64,000 nt of DNA from NCBI RefSeq assembly GCF_007954355.1, contig NZ_VOLR01000010.1, forward strand, positions 99,074-163,073, given 5' to 3'. The stretch is from Colwellia hornerae (lineage in GTDB: Bacteria > Pseudomonadota > Gammaproteobacteria > Enterobacterales > Alteromonadaceae). Shown here one piece after another: positions 35,920 through 43,996 of this stretch (the stretch's first letter is position 1; the number at the start of each line of letters is the position of its first letter). Below the pieces are notes generated by a model. The model ran no database searches and was not told where the DNA came from. It was given only the letters and a program-made list of their open reading frames with translations. The translations under genes and the position numbers were made by a program.

Positions 35920-36561
35920 TTAGCGCCATCAGTTTTGCTAATTTCAACAGGAAAATTAAGTAAAACCCCATAAGAATGTAAATAGATCAATTGGTATATT
36001 AATAATTATAACAATAATCAGCTTTTAGCTTGCTAAAGATTAGCTTCTTTATAACTTTAATAATAGCAATTTAGACCTTACCGGCATTGCTAATGTAAAG
36101 TCGCTTGTCAAACAACTGAGCACTTATCCTGTAATTGTAATCAATACACACTGTCATTTTATCATGTCAGTGGCAACTACCTATTTGAAAACCTGTCATT
36201 AAATCAAGTCTTTGCCTTAACAAGACTAAAGACCATAACTGCCCTAAAGTCTAGAATCATGACATTAACACATTCAAGGAAATGTACAGATAACATCTTA
36301 TTGCATTGATTTTATTGCTGTACACTCGCCAAAAGTATTACTAACACATTTTTATATTTACCTCAGACTTTTGATTTAAGTAAACTAACTGTCCTTACTT
36401 AGATACCATTAGCTTTATACACCTAAAATTTAGTAAGATGCTGAATAATCTTTGTTACTTAATAGCCTGCTAAAGATTTAAAATAACGATGCTTGCTCAA
36501 AGCATGGTTACAGTAATGATAATTCATCACTGCATACACGGTAATATTTTTAGGAAATGAA
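35920..36561. other. Intergenic region, divergent promoters of SBP and pxpA
   Basis: About 640 AT-rich bases. The only feature picked out is the imperfect inverted repeat CAGTAATGA/TCATCACTG (36511-36532), 30 bases before the pxpA start. No gene, repeat family or RNA was recognised elsewhere in it. Confidence 0.4.
36511..36532 (+). promoter_or_regulatory. Possible operator before pxpA
   Basis: CAGTAATGA and TCATCACTG form an inverted repeat with one mismatch in nine and a 4-base spacer, 30 bases upstream of pxpA. Its TAATGATAAT segment also resembles half a Fur box, but the second half is poor. The regulator is unknown. Confidence 0.3.
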
Positions 36562-37287
36562 ATGAAGTTAAATTGCGATCTTGGCGAAAGTTTTGGCTCT
36601 TGGAATATGGGCTCAGACGCAAAAGTAATGCCGCATATTGATCAAGCAAATATTGCTTGTGGCTTCCATGCTGGCGATCCTTTAGTCATGCAAAAAACAT
36701 TACAGTTAGCTAAGCAGCATAACGTTAGCGTTGGCGCGCATCCTAGTTACCCTGATTTAGTTGGTTTTGGTCGTCGCTCAATGAAGTGCACCAGAGAAGA
36801 AATTATTGCTTTGGTTTTATATCAGATAGCGGCTATTGATGGCGTCGCTCAATCTTTAGATATTGAGCTTAGCTATGTAAAACCTCATGGTGCGCTATAT
36901 AACGACATGATGACTAATATTGAGGTGCGCGAGGCGATATTTTCAGCCATAGCCCAATATCACAAACCACTTAAGCTGATGATACAAGCAAGCTCAAATA
37001 TTAAAGAACATCGCGCTCAAGCAGAAAAATTTAACATAGAAATACTCACTGAAGCTTTTGCTGACAGATGCTACAACGACGATGGCAGCTTATTATCACG
37101 CAACATCACAGGGGCTGTGCATAATAGAGAAAAAATGTTCGCACAAGTTAAACTGTTAAAAGAGCAAAGCAGTGTCATCACTATTAATGGTAAGCACTTA
37201 CCTTTAGAAGTCGACAGCTTGTGTGTGCACGGTGACAACCTCGAAGGCGTAAAAGCAATCGCCACTATTAGGGAGCTTATTCGTTAA
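36562..37287 (+). CDS. pxpA: 5-oxoprolinase subunit PxpA (LamB/YcsF family)
   Basis: A 241-residue protein starting MKLNCDLGESFGSWNMGSDAKVMPHIDQANIACGFHAGDP, the invariant opening of PxpA (YcsF). Further motifs are VGAHPSYPDLVGFGRR, VKPHGALYN and VDSLCVHGDN. PxpA acts with PxpB and PxpC in ATP-dependent opening of 5-oxoproline (pyroglutamate) to glutamate. Length is normal. It is first of three genes; its stop overlaps the start of pxpB (TAATG). Ribosome site TAGGAAATGA. Confidence 0.93.
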   Translation: MKLNCDLGESFGSWNMGSDAKVMPHIDQANIACGFHAGDPLVMQKTLQLAKQHNVSVGAHPSYPDLVGFGRRSMKCTREEIIALVLYQIAAIDGVAQSLDIELSYVKPHGALYNDMMTNIEVREAIFSAIAQYHKPLKLMIQASSNIKEHRAQAEKFNIEILTEAFADRCYNDDGSLLSRNITGAVHNREKMFAQVKLLKEQSSVITINGKHLPLEVDSLCVHGDNLEGVKAIATIRELIR

Positions 37288-37991
37288 TGTCAGCAGTATT
37301 TAAAATAGAAATTGCCGGTGAAAATAGCTTGATACTTTATTTTGACAAACCAGTTAATGATGAGGTTTCCGCAAAAGTACAGCAAGTACAATGGCTGATC
37401 AGGCAAGAGATGAGCAATGATATTATTGATTTAATACCATCTTATACTTCAATATTAGTGGTGTTTAATTTATATAAAATCGACCACCAACAGATCACTA
37501 AAAAATTGCAAAAGCTATTAATAAACTTACCCGTAATTAATAATATTCAAGGGGCACTCATCGAATTACCCGTTTATTATGCTAGTGAATCAGGACCAGA
37601 TTTAGCGGCTATTGCTCAATATAAAGACTTAACCATAGAGCAAATAATTACCTTACATCAGCAACAAGAATATCATGTTTATGCTATTGGCTTTGCGCCG
37701 GGTTTTGCTTATTTAGGCGAAATTGATGAGCGTATTGCGATGCCTAGATTAAGTACTCCTCGTATGAAAGTGCCTAAAGGGGCTGTTGCTATTGCCGACA
37801 GGCAAACAGCGGTTTATCCAAGTACTTCTCCTGGCGGTTGGAATATTATTGGTCTTTGCCCTACTGAAATGTTTAACGCCAATAAAACGCCAGTAATGCC
37901 GGTACAAGTAGGCGATAGGGTTAAATTTAAAGCGATTTCCAAAGATGAATTTTTTGCACTAGGTGGTGTATTAGGTGCAGCATATGATTAG
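37287..37991 (+). CDS. pxpB: 5-oxoprolinase subunit PxpB (KipI family)
   Basis: A 234-residue protein of the KipI/allophanate-hydrolase subunit 1 family, with the characteristic YAIGFAPGFAYLGEID and VPKGAVAIADRQTAVYPSTSPGGWNIIGLCP motifs. It provides the ATP-dependent activation part of the prokaryotic 5-oxoprolinase. It overlaps pxpA at its start and pxpC at its end, indicating a tight operon with coupled translation. Confidence 0.92.
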   Translation: MSAVFKIEIAGENSLILYFDKPVNDEVSAKVQQVQWLIRQEMSNDIIDLIPSYTSILVVFNLYKIDHQQITKKLQKLLINLPVINNIQGALIELPVYYASESGPDLAAIAQYKDLTIEQIITLHQQQEYHVYAIGFAPGFAYLGEIDERIAMPRLSTPRMKVPKGAVAIADRQTAVYPSTSPGGWNIIGLCPTEMFNANKTPVMPVQVGDRVKFKAISKDEFFALGGVLGAAYD

Positions 37992-38973
37992 TCAAAGTAA
38001 AGCTTCGTTAAGAAGACCGGCAATAAGTTTAGGTTTTATTGTTAAACGACCAGGCATGTTAAGCCTTGTTCAAGATGAGGGCCGTTATGGTGCTTTTAAT
38101 GTCGGTTTAACCAACGGTGGTCCGATTGATAAGCTGGCTTTTCACTGGGCAAACCGCTTATGTAATAATGCCCTTAATGTTAGTGCCGTTGAAGTGAGTG
38201 TTGGTGGTTTTGCCATCATCGCACAAGTAGATGCTGTTATTGCCGTAACAGGCGCTGACATGCCATTAACCATTAACGGTCAAGTAAAAACGTTATGGCG
38301 CAGTTATCAGGTGAAAGCCGGTGACTTAATCGAGCTAGGTTTTACTAACCTTGGCATGCGAAGTTATTTTGCTGTTGCTGGTGGTTTTGATATAACACCA
38401 AGTTTTGGCAGCACTGCAACGGTTTGCCGTGAAGGTATCGGCGGTTTAAACGGCAAAAAATTAGCCGCGAACGATATACTCCCTTGTGCCACAACAAAAG
38501 ATGCTGAATTAGTGAGTTTATCTAAAAAAGACCAACCTAAATATAGCCAAGCAGTACTGCTGCGTATTATTCCTAGTTATCAGCAACATCATTTCTGTGT
38601 AGAACAGCAACAATTGTTTTATTCAAGTGAATATAGCGTTGGTAAAAGCTTTGATCGGATGGGTTATCGATTAGAAGGTCAAAAAATTGTTTCTGATATT
38701 AACGGCATATTATCAGAAGGTATCTGTCATGGTGCCGTGCAAATCCCAAGCGATGGCCAGCCAATTGTCTTGATGAATGATCGTCAAACCATTGGTGGCT
38801 ATCCTAAAATCGGTACAGTTTTATCCCTTGATACCGCCAAATTAGGTCAGTTATCTCAAGGCGGTAAAGTACGCTTTGCGCCTATTACGATGGAGAAGGC
38901 ACGTGAGCTTATCCTCGAAGATTTAAACTTATTTGAGCAAACCCAAGTTAGTGTGTATAAATCACACCAATAA
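37984..38973 (+). CDS. pxpC: 5-oxoprolinase subunit PxpC (KipA family)
   Basis: A 329-residue biotin-dependent-carboxyltransferase-like protein, the third 5-oxoprolinase subunit. Motifs VKRPGMLSLVQDEGRYGAFNVGLTNGGPIDKLAF, GADMPLTING and SEGICHGAVQIPSDGQPIVLMNDRQTIGGYPKIG are those of PxpC. I choose the ATG at 37984, which overlaps the end of pxpB by 8 bases; a GTG three codons earlier is also open. No glutathione or biotin-carboxyl-carrier genes accompany the set, consistent with the PxpABC clearance system. Confidence 0.92.
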   Translation: MISQSKASLRRPAISLGFIVKRPGMLSLVQDEGRYGAFNVGLTNGGPIDKLAFHWANRLCNNALNVSAVEVSVGGFAIIAQVDAVIAVTGADMPLTINGQVKTLWRSYQVKAGDLIELGFTNLGMRSYFAVAGGFDITPSFGSTATVCREGIGGLNGKKLAANDILPCATTKDAELVSLSKKDQPKYSQAVLLRIIPSYQQHHFCVEQQQLFYSSEYSVGKSFDRMGYRLEGQKIVSDINGILSEGICHGAVQIPSDGQPIVLMNDRQTIGGYPKIGTVLSLDTAKLGQLSQGGKVRFAPITMEKARELILEDLNLFEQTQVSVYKSHQ

Positions 38974-39009
38974 GCTATTCTATTGGTTCTGTTTGAAGCT
39001 ATGGTTGTA

Positions 39010-39255
39010 TTACTTAGCGCGAGTAAAGTAATGTTTATAGTAATAGTGCAAAACATAACCAGAGGCTAGCACAGGGAAAAGGATAGAACTTAATAAATTA
39101 GCCAACTGCCCTGTCGATGGCTCAAGCAAAGCTAAACTAACTAATAGACTTAAACCAAGCCCAAAAAGTGAACACAAGATAGCGACGCCAAATAAAACGA
39201 TTTTTCTGGTAAAAGAAGAATCATCTTCTTTTAACTTTTTAACACCTACACCCAT
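39010..39255 (-). CDS. Small two-helix membrane protein, unknown
   Basis: An 81-residue protein with a charged N-terminus (MGVGVKKLKEDDSSFTRK), two membrane helices (about 18-40 and 52-68) and a basic, Tyr/His-rich end (YYYKHYFTRAK). No family recognised. It is convergent with the pxp operon. Its regular helix pattern and ATG start make it more likely real than chance, but there is no functional clue. Confidence 0.45.
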   Translation of the reverse strand: MGVGVKKLKEDDSSFTRKIVLFGVAILCSLFGLGLSLLVSLALLEPSTGQLANLLSSILFPVLASGYVLHYYYKHYFTRAK

Positions 39256-39488
39256 TAACTGCCCTTATGAAGCTAACAACTTATTTTATAACCGTATTTC
39301 ATTATATCTATAAAGATACCTAATAAAAATACCTAATAAAAATAATATGATACTAATAATAATTAAGAAGCCTACGTTTATTATTACCTCAACTGCAAAT
39401 ATTAACTTGTGTAATTCGAAAGTTGATTCTACTTAGGTTTTGTATCGCTATTTGGGCTTTTATATTTTGTCGCTCTTTAACCTTAAGA

Positions 39489-39926
39489 CTAAGTTAGCGT
39501 TTTTGCCAAACCTTGATTTATTTTATGTTGCATATAAACCACATGTAACATTGAGGTAATAAAAGGGTTTAACCAAAGTTTGTCTCCTTTGTTAGAACCT
39601 GCAATTAGATTGATACGATTACGCACCATAATTATCCATGTGATATCGAAAATAGATGAGATAACATGAAAACCTAAGGTGAGATTTAAAATCCCAGCCT
39701 CTTGCCAGTTTGCTAGTGCGTGAACTAAGCTACCCAACGAAATAATATATAAAAATATAGTAATAAAAATAAAAGTCTTAGATATTTTAAACTCTGTATG
39801 TTTATTAATTTGGTTAGAGAAAAGGTAGAGCTTATATATTAAATATAAGCCGATACTTAGAATGCAAAGAGCTAAAACCTTTGATACTGAAGTAATATCA
39901 AAAACGCCTGTAAATCCATTTTTCAT
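39489..39926 (-). CDS. Hypothetical integral membrane protein
   Basis: A 145-residue protein with three to four predicted membrane helices (about 13-33, 50-67, 78-98) and a C-terminal amphipathic part (SMLHVVYMQHKINQGLAKTLT). Its start is preceded by a GGAT sequence. No family recognised; the shape recalls small DUF4234-like or chaperone-type membrane proteins, but I make no assignment. Confidence 0.5.
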   Translation of the reverse strand: MKNGFTGVFDITSVSKVLALCILSIGLYLIYKLYLFSNQINKHTEFKISKTFIFITIFLYIISLGSLVHALANWQEAGILNLTLGFHVISSIFDITWIIMVRNRINLIAGSNKGDKLWLNPFITSMLHVVYMQHKINQGLAKTLT

Positions 39927-40116
39927 TTATTATCCAAAGGTGAAACACACTAAGACTATGTAGCTAAGCTTCAATCATAAAAAATTAAGAGTTTGCTAAA
40001 ATGTTAAGCGGAATGACAAAAGCAGACGGTTAATTTTCACTCTTGTGTGGCTTGTTAGCTGTGTTCTGAAATTTAGAATATAGTATATTGTCATTACGAC
40101 TTAATAAAGCCAAAGA

Positions 40117-40656
40117 TCACTTTGGTTGCCAATGGTATACGTAAATAGGTGTCTGGTAAAAATCTCTAAGCCTGATGACTCTTGTTGGCTGACATGAAGG
40201 TAAAGCGAAAGTGTTACTCACAATAGTAACCTGGTTAAAAACCTCATGTGCTAGCTTTTCTTGAAGAGCTACCATGCCTTCGGGGAAAAGGTAGCAGACT
40301 AGGGTCGAAGCAGCACTGAGTTCAGCGCTTTTAAAGTCTTTACGATAGAGTGTAAGATTATCTAAACGTAAACTATATTTCAAAATTTTTGAGACCAACC
40401 ACGGAAGCCAAGATAACTCGTAGCCGATAACTTGCTTATTGGGATGTTTCTGGGCAGCAGCGATAACCAGCGTCCCCCAACCAGAGCCTAGATCAATTAA
40501 AAGTCCTTTTTCATGGTTATCTATTTCAGCAAGCATGGTTTTGCACGCTTTGCTTGAACTCATCATAGGGGAAATCCCCGTTTTCAGCGTACTCCAAACA
40601 ATAGATAAGACGATTAAAAAAACTATAACGAGAAGTATTAGAAAAAAATAGTTCAT
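40117..40656 (-). CDS. Class I SAM-dependent methyltransferase-like protein, membrane-anchored
   Basis: A 179-residue protein. One N-terminal membrane helix (about 3-22) precedes a Rossmann methyltransferase core: GLLIDLGSGWGTLVIAAAQKHPNKQVIGYELS (motifs I and II, about 51-82), then CYLFPEGMVALQEKL. The combination of an N-terminal helix with this compact core resembles the ATP-synthase c-subunit lysine methyltransferase group, but the target cannot be read from the sequence. A 30-residue C-terminal strand region completes the fold. Stands alone. Confidence 0.65.
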   Translation of the reverse strand: MNYFFLILLVIVFLIVLSIVWSTLKTGISPMMSSSKACKTMLAEIDNHEKGLLIDLGSGWGTLVIAAAQKHPNKQVIGYELSWLPWLVSKILKYSLRLDNLTLYRKDFKSAELSAASTLVCYLFPEGMVALQEKLAHEVFNQVTIVSNTFALPSCQPTRVIRLRDFYQTPIYVYHWQPK

Positions 40657-40796
40657 ATTAATAATAGTCTGAAAACTGTTGAGCGCTTATGATTTCGCTT
40701 ACACCTAAGACCGCAATAAGCGGAAAAAGCCAACGGTTTATTTTACCTTTAATAAAAATTAACAAGGCAGTCATCCTAAGTAAAAAATTAACAAGG

Positions 40797-41119
40797 AAAT
40801 TAACAAGACACTCATTCTAAATGCGAGTTAATTCCCCAAGCTATAGCAGTTTATAATAATCGCCAAAGCCGGCTAAGATATTTGTAATAGCAATAGATGA
40901 AAGAAGGAAATTAACAAGACACTCATTCTAAATGCGAGTTAATTCCCCAAGCTATAGCAGTTTATAATAATCGCCAAAGCCGGCTAAGATATTTGTAATA
41001 GCAATAGATGAAATTAACAAGACACTCATTCTAAATGCGAGTTAATTCCCCAAGCTATAGCAGTTTATAATAATCGCCAAAGCCGGCTAAGATATTTGTA
41101 ATAGCAATAGATGAAAGAA
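40797..41119. repeat. Perfect tandem triplication of the marC 3' end plus terminator
   Basis: Three identical units start with AAATTAACAAGACACTC at 40797, 40908 and 41011; successive spacings are 111 and 103 bp, the 8-base difference being an AAAGAAGG segment absent from the middle unit. Each unit holds the final 19 codons and stop of the MarC gene (minus strand) and a downstream hairpin (CTCATT/AATGcGAG within AATTAAC/GTTAATT). Only the last unit (41011-41119) is joined to the full gene. Short AAATTAACAAGG copies occur just before (40755-40796). Confidence 0.92.
41017..41048 (-). terminator. Terminator hairpin of the MarC gene
   Basis: Downstream of the MarC stop the minus strand reads a stem CTCGCATT/AATGAG (one bulge) closed by outer AATTAAC/GTTAATT pairs, then a T-rich end. 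Because of the triplication the same hairpin recurs at about 40803-40835 and 40914-40946. Confidence 0.55.
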
Positions 41120-41669
41120 TAAGCCCCATTACTCGACTGATCACACTAGCACCACTAGTCCCTATAATACGATTAATAAAGCCAGCGAGTAACATTAATA
41201 TATAAACTAAAATTAGCACGGATAACATCACTAATGCAGTTTGTGTTTGCTCCCAGAGTGAATATACAGAGTTTTTAGTTAAGAGTACGGCCGCTAGCAT
41301 AGCCCCAGGGCTTGCAATGGAAGGAACCGCAAGTGGAAATATGGCAGTTTCTTTATGGGAGTTTTGTAATGATTTTATTTCTTCATCGGGTTTACTATCG
41401 CCAAAGATCATATTGAGAGCAAAAAGAAACAAAACGATCCCTCCAGATATTTGAAATGCGGGCAATGGAATGGATAACGCTGTTAAGACTATTTCACCAA
41501 CAATCAAGAAAAATAACAACACACACGCAGAGACAATGGTGGCGAGTAATGCAACACGACGCTTAGTTTTTTGGTCATATTGAGCTGTTACCGCTATAAA
41601 TACTGGTATTGTGCCAATTGGATCTATAACAGCAAAAAATGTTATAAAAACCGCTAAAATATCTATCAT
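41055..41669 (-). CDS. MarC family (UPF0056) integral membrane protein
   Basis: A 204-residue protein with six membrane helices and the MarC signatures FFAVIDPIGTIPVFIAVT (about 10-27) and FPLAVPSIASPGAMLAAVLL (about 109-128). The family is loosely called NAAT transporters, but a transport role is not established; E. coli MarC does not confer multidrug resistance as once proposed. Its last 19 codons, stop and terminator are repeated twice more immediately downstream. The C-terminus DYYKLL is identical in all copies. Confidence 0.85.
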   Translation of the reverse strand: MIDILAVFITFFAVIDPIGTIPVFIAVTAQYDQKTKRRVALLATIVSACVLLFFLIVGEIVLTALSIPLPAFQISGGIVLFLFALNMIFGDSKPDEEIKSLQNSHKETAIFPLAVPSIASPGAMLAAVLLTKNSVYSLWEQTQTALVMLSVLILVYILMLLAGFINRIIGTSGASVISRVMGLILSSIAITNILAGFGDYYKLL

Positions 41670-42068
41670 TTTATATGTATCCCCAGAATTAAAAGTTTAA
41701 AACACAATAGTATTATTTAAGTGGAAAACTGATAAAGTATACAAGATATCGACGTTCTAAACGATTTTAATTAAGGTAATTGTTCCTTCTTAAAAATTGA
41801 TACTATCAATAAGAATACCTTAGGTTTTTCAGTTTATTACGTCAACTAAGTCTAATTTAAAAAACGGTTATTTAACACATGATATCCGCTTTTAAATGTT
41901 ATTCTGCGCTAAAACCTTCTGCTCCCTATACGCTATTTACAGCTACTATCAATTATCTCAGATAACTTAGCGTATTATCGACTTTCAATCATAAATAAAG
42001 AGGAATGTTCTGCCCTGTTACTCCCAACAAGTAAAAGATCAGCTGTTGTTAGGTTTACTTGTAAATAA
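41670..42068. other. Intergenic region, promoter of MarC gene
   Basis: About 400 bases. An 8-bp inverted repeat CAAGTAAA/TTTACTTG (42029-42062) lies just past the stop of the SRAP gene and may be a weak terminator. Otherwise no gene or repeat seen. Confidence 0.35.
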
Positions 42069-42761
42069 TCAATCATAAGGAATTGTTTGCGGCGAAGAAA
42101 TTGACTGATAAGTCATGGGTCTATCAATTTGGTGAGCAATCAAAGACTGCGGTAAACGCGGCTGTAACAGATGTTCAAATTGATCAAGTTCATCAAATTG
42201 AGGATCTAACCACTTATCTACTAGTGATGAATTTTGCGGTAATATCATTGGCATGGCTTTGCTGTGGATATGTTTTAATTTTTCATGTGCCGGCAGCGTT
42301 ATAACCGAGCAACTCAGTTTGATTTCACCCGTATTCTTATGCTGCCATGTTCGATACAAGCCCGCCAATATTAAACCGCCAGACTCTGCTTGCATATCAA
42401 AATAATGAATAGGCTTTTTATCAACAAATTCAGTTTCACCAAAGCCTTTAACGGCAATAATACACCTGGAACTCCGATACGCTTGATAACCAGCACTTTG
42501 GGGAGTGTTAAGCTTATCAAATCGGGTATTGAATGAAGTAAACCGAGAGGGTCTAAAGTCATTGTCTGTTTGATCTAACAATAACCACCACATAGCACTT
42601 TCTACTCGGCGTTGTTCACCCACATTCCTGACAATGGAAACCGTGTCTGCAGCTTTAACAAAGCGACGGTCAATCGGCCTATCGATCACCTTATTTATTT
42701 TTAAGCGGGTATAAAGCTTTTTCACACCACTATCAAACGTCGTGTTCAACCGACCACACAT
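42069..42761 (-). CDS. SOS response-associated peptidase (SRAP; YedK/HMCES-like)
   Basis: A 230-residue SRAP protein. The start is fixed by the catalytic Cys2 (MCGRLNTTF), exposed after removal of Met; AAGGAAAG is a good ribosome site 8 bases upstream. SRAP proteins form thiazolidine crosslinks with abasic sites in single-stranded DNA and so protect them. The expected residues are visible: the Asn in RFTSFNTRFDKL, the Glu in the VKGFGETEF segment, and the His in KHIHSKAMPMILP. The usual GFYEW motif reads GFGET here, keeping the Glu but losing the aromatic residues. No LexA box was seen upstream. Confidence 0.88.
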   Translation of the reverse strand: MCGRLNTTFDSGVKKLYTRLKINKVIDRPIDRRFVKAADTVSIVRNVGEQRRVESAMWWLLLDQTDNDFRPSRFTSFNTRFDKLNTPQSAGYQAYRSSRCIIAVKGFGETEFVDKKPIHYFDMQAESGGLILAGLYRTWQHKNTGEIKLSCSVITLPAHEKLKHIHSKAMPMILPQNSSLVDKWLDPQFDELDQFEHLLQPRLPQSLIAHQIDRPMTYQSISSPQTIPYD

Positions 42762-42955
42762 AATGCTTTCCTTATTAATTATCGGCCAGTGTAGCAACGA
42801 ATATTAAGTATGTCTTCTCAACAAATGCAACAAGTTGACGTTGAAGATTAAATGACTTAGTAACAACTGATGATTAAAAAGAAGATGTTTTTATGATAAA
42901 AGTGAGCTTATTAAACTCACTTTTATATGACTAACAAGGGTTATTACCTTTTAAG

Positions 42956-43660
42956 TTAAAAGCGATAGGTAGCGTATACACCCGCAACACGGTCAAAACT
43001 ATTATCAGCTTGATAGCCATTTTCTTGCGCATCAAAGCTTGAATAACCAATAAACATACCAATGTCGGTTTGCTTGCTGTAATTATAATTAGCACCAAGA
43101 CTCATGCCATGAGCGGATTTTTGCTGAAAGTCTTTTAAATCACGATAAGTATAGTTAACGGTGGCCGTCCAATCTTTTGCCAAGTTAGCTTGCACACCAA
43201 CAGAGTAACGGTATTCATCTTTATTTTTTAGTTTATCTTCATCCCACTTTACATAACCTAAAGAAAAGATCATCGCTAAGTTTTTATCAAAGACATATTT
43301 ACCCTTTAAGTCGGTACCATAAGCAACCGAATCTCCATTAATGGTTGATTCTTGAAAGCCCCTTACACCTAGTCCAACCGCTAATTCAAGGCCTGTTTCA
43401 TTGTCAGGGCGTGCTAAAAGTCGATAACTAATACCATTAAAGCCAATCATTAAATTGTTAGTTAAACCGTAACCTACATTTAAATTAAGCTCTCCGCGGT
43501 TTTCATCTTTCTCTTCTCCCCACGCTAAGGCGCCACTAACCGCAATGGTGCCATCAGTTAATGTTAAAGGTCTTAATACTGGATTTGTAGGATACTCAGT
43601 TTCTGCAAAAACAGTTGATGAAGCTAAAAGTAATATCGTGCTAACAAGTGATTTGTTCAT
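42956..43660 (-). CDS. Small outer-membrane beta-barrel protein
   Basis: A 234-residue secreted protein: signal peptide about 1-19 (ending STVFA), then alternating amphipathic strands (GELNLNVGYGLTNNLMIGFNGISYRLL, TATVNYTYRDLKDF, TDIGMFIGYSSF) and the C-terminal YATYRF whose terminal Phe is the outer-membrane assembly signal. Eight to ten strands would fit. Function unknown: similar small barrels act as porins, adhesion or stress proteins. Monocistronic with a good AGGGAA ribosome site. Confidence 0.8.
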   Translation of the reverse strand: MNKSLVSTILLLASSTVFAETEYPTNPVLRPLTLTDGTIAVSGALAWGEEKDENRGELNLNVGYGLTNNLMIGFNGISYRLLARPDNETGLELAVGLGVRGFQESTINGDSVAYGTDLKGKYVFDKNLAMIFSLGYVKWDEDKLKNKDEYRYSVGVQANLAKDWTATVNYTYRDLKDFQQKSAHGMSLGANYNYSKQTDIGMFIGYSSFDAQENGYQADNSFDRVAGVYATYRF

Positions 43661-43996
43661 AATAATTGTTCCCTAACGTTTATGTTTTGTAGTTTGTGAG
43701 GACATTATAAAAACTTATTGCGTTCGGTTCCTGATGCTTTTTGTCTATCAAATGTGATTGTTATGTGAAAAATTGTAAGAAAGAGCGGTCAGATGGCAGT
43801 CATCAAGACAGGGTTAACATGAGAGGTTTTTGTGTAAAAGCAGATGCAGCGTTGGATGAAATATCTAGCCCGTATAATAGCGAATATAATGTTAAGAGCG
43901 CTATTTTTGGAAAAATAAAGCAACAACACCATGGTTATTGCTTTATATTTCAGAGCGATTTAAATTTGAGACAATAAGGATTATGCCTAAGGTGAC
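43661..43996. other. Intergenic region with rimO terminator
   Basis: About 340 bases. The only supported element is the hairpin at 43915-43946. A 78-codon plus-strand frame from a TTG at 43741 lacks a ribosome site and protein-like composition and is not called. Confidence 0.4.
43915..43946 (-). terminator. Rho-independent terminator of rimO
   Basis: ATAAAGCAA / TTGCTTTAT 9-bp perfect stem with a 14-base loop; on the minus strand it is followed by TTTTTCC. It lies 50 bases beyond the rimO stop. Confidence 0.8.

Noticed and set aside
36511..36532. Fur box before pxpA
   Set aside because: Only half of the site matches; the inverted repeat fits a different, unknown operator better.
41880..41966. 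28-codon plus-strand frame upstream of the MarC gene
   Set aside because: No ribosome site, no recognisable features, and well within chance for AT-rich intergenic DNA.
43741..43977. 78-codon plus-strand frame with several cysteines near the start
   Set aside because: TTG start without ribosome site, overlaps the rimO terminator hairpin, and the sequence has no protein-like pattern.
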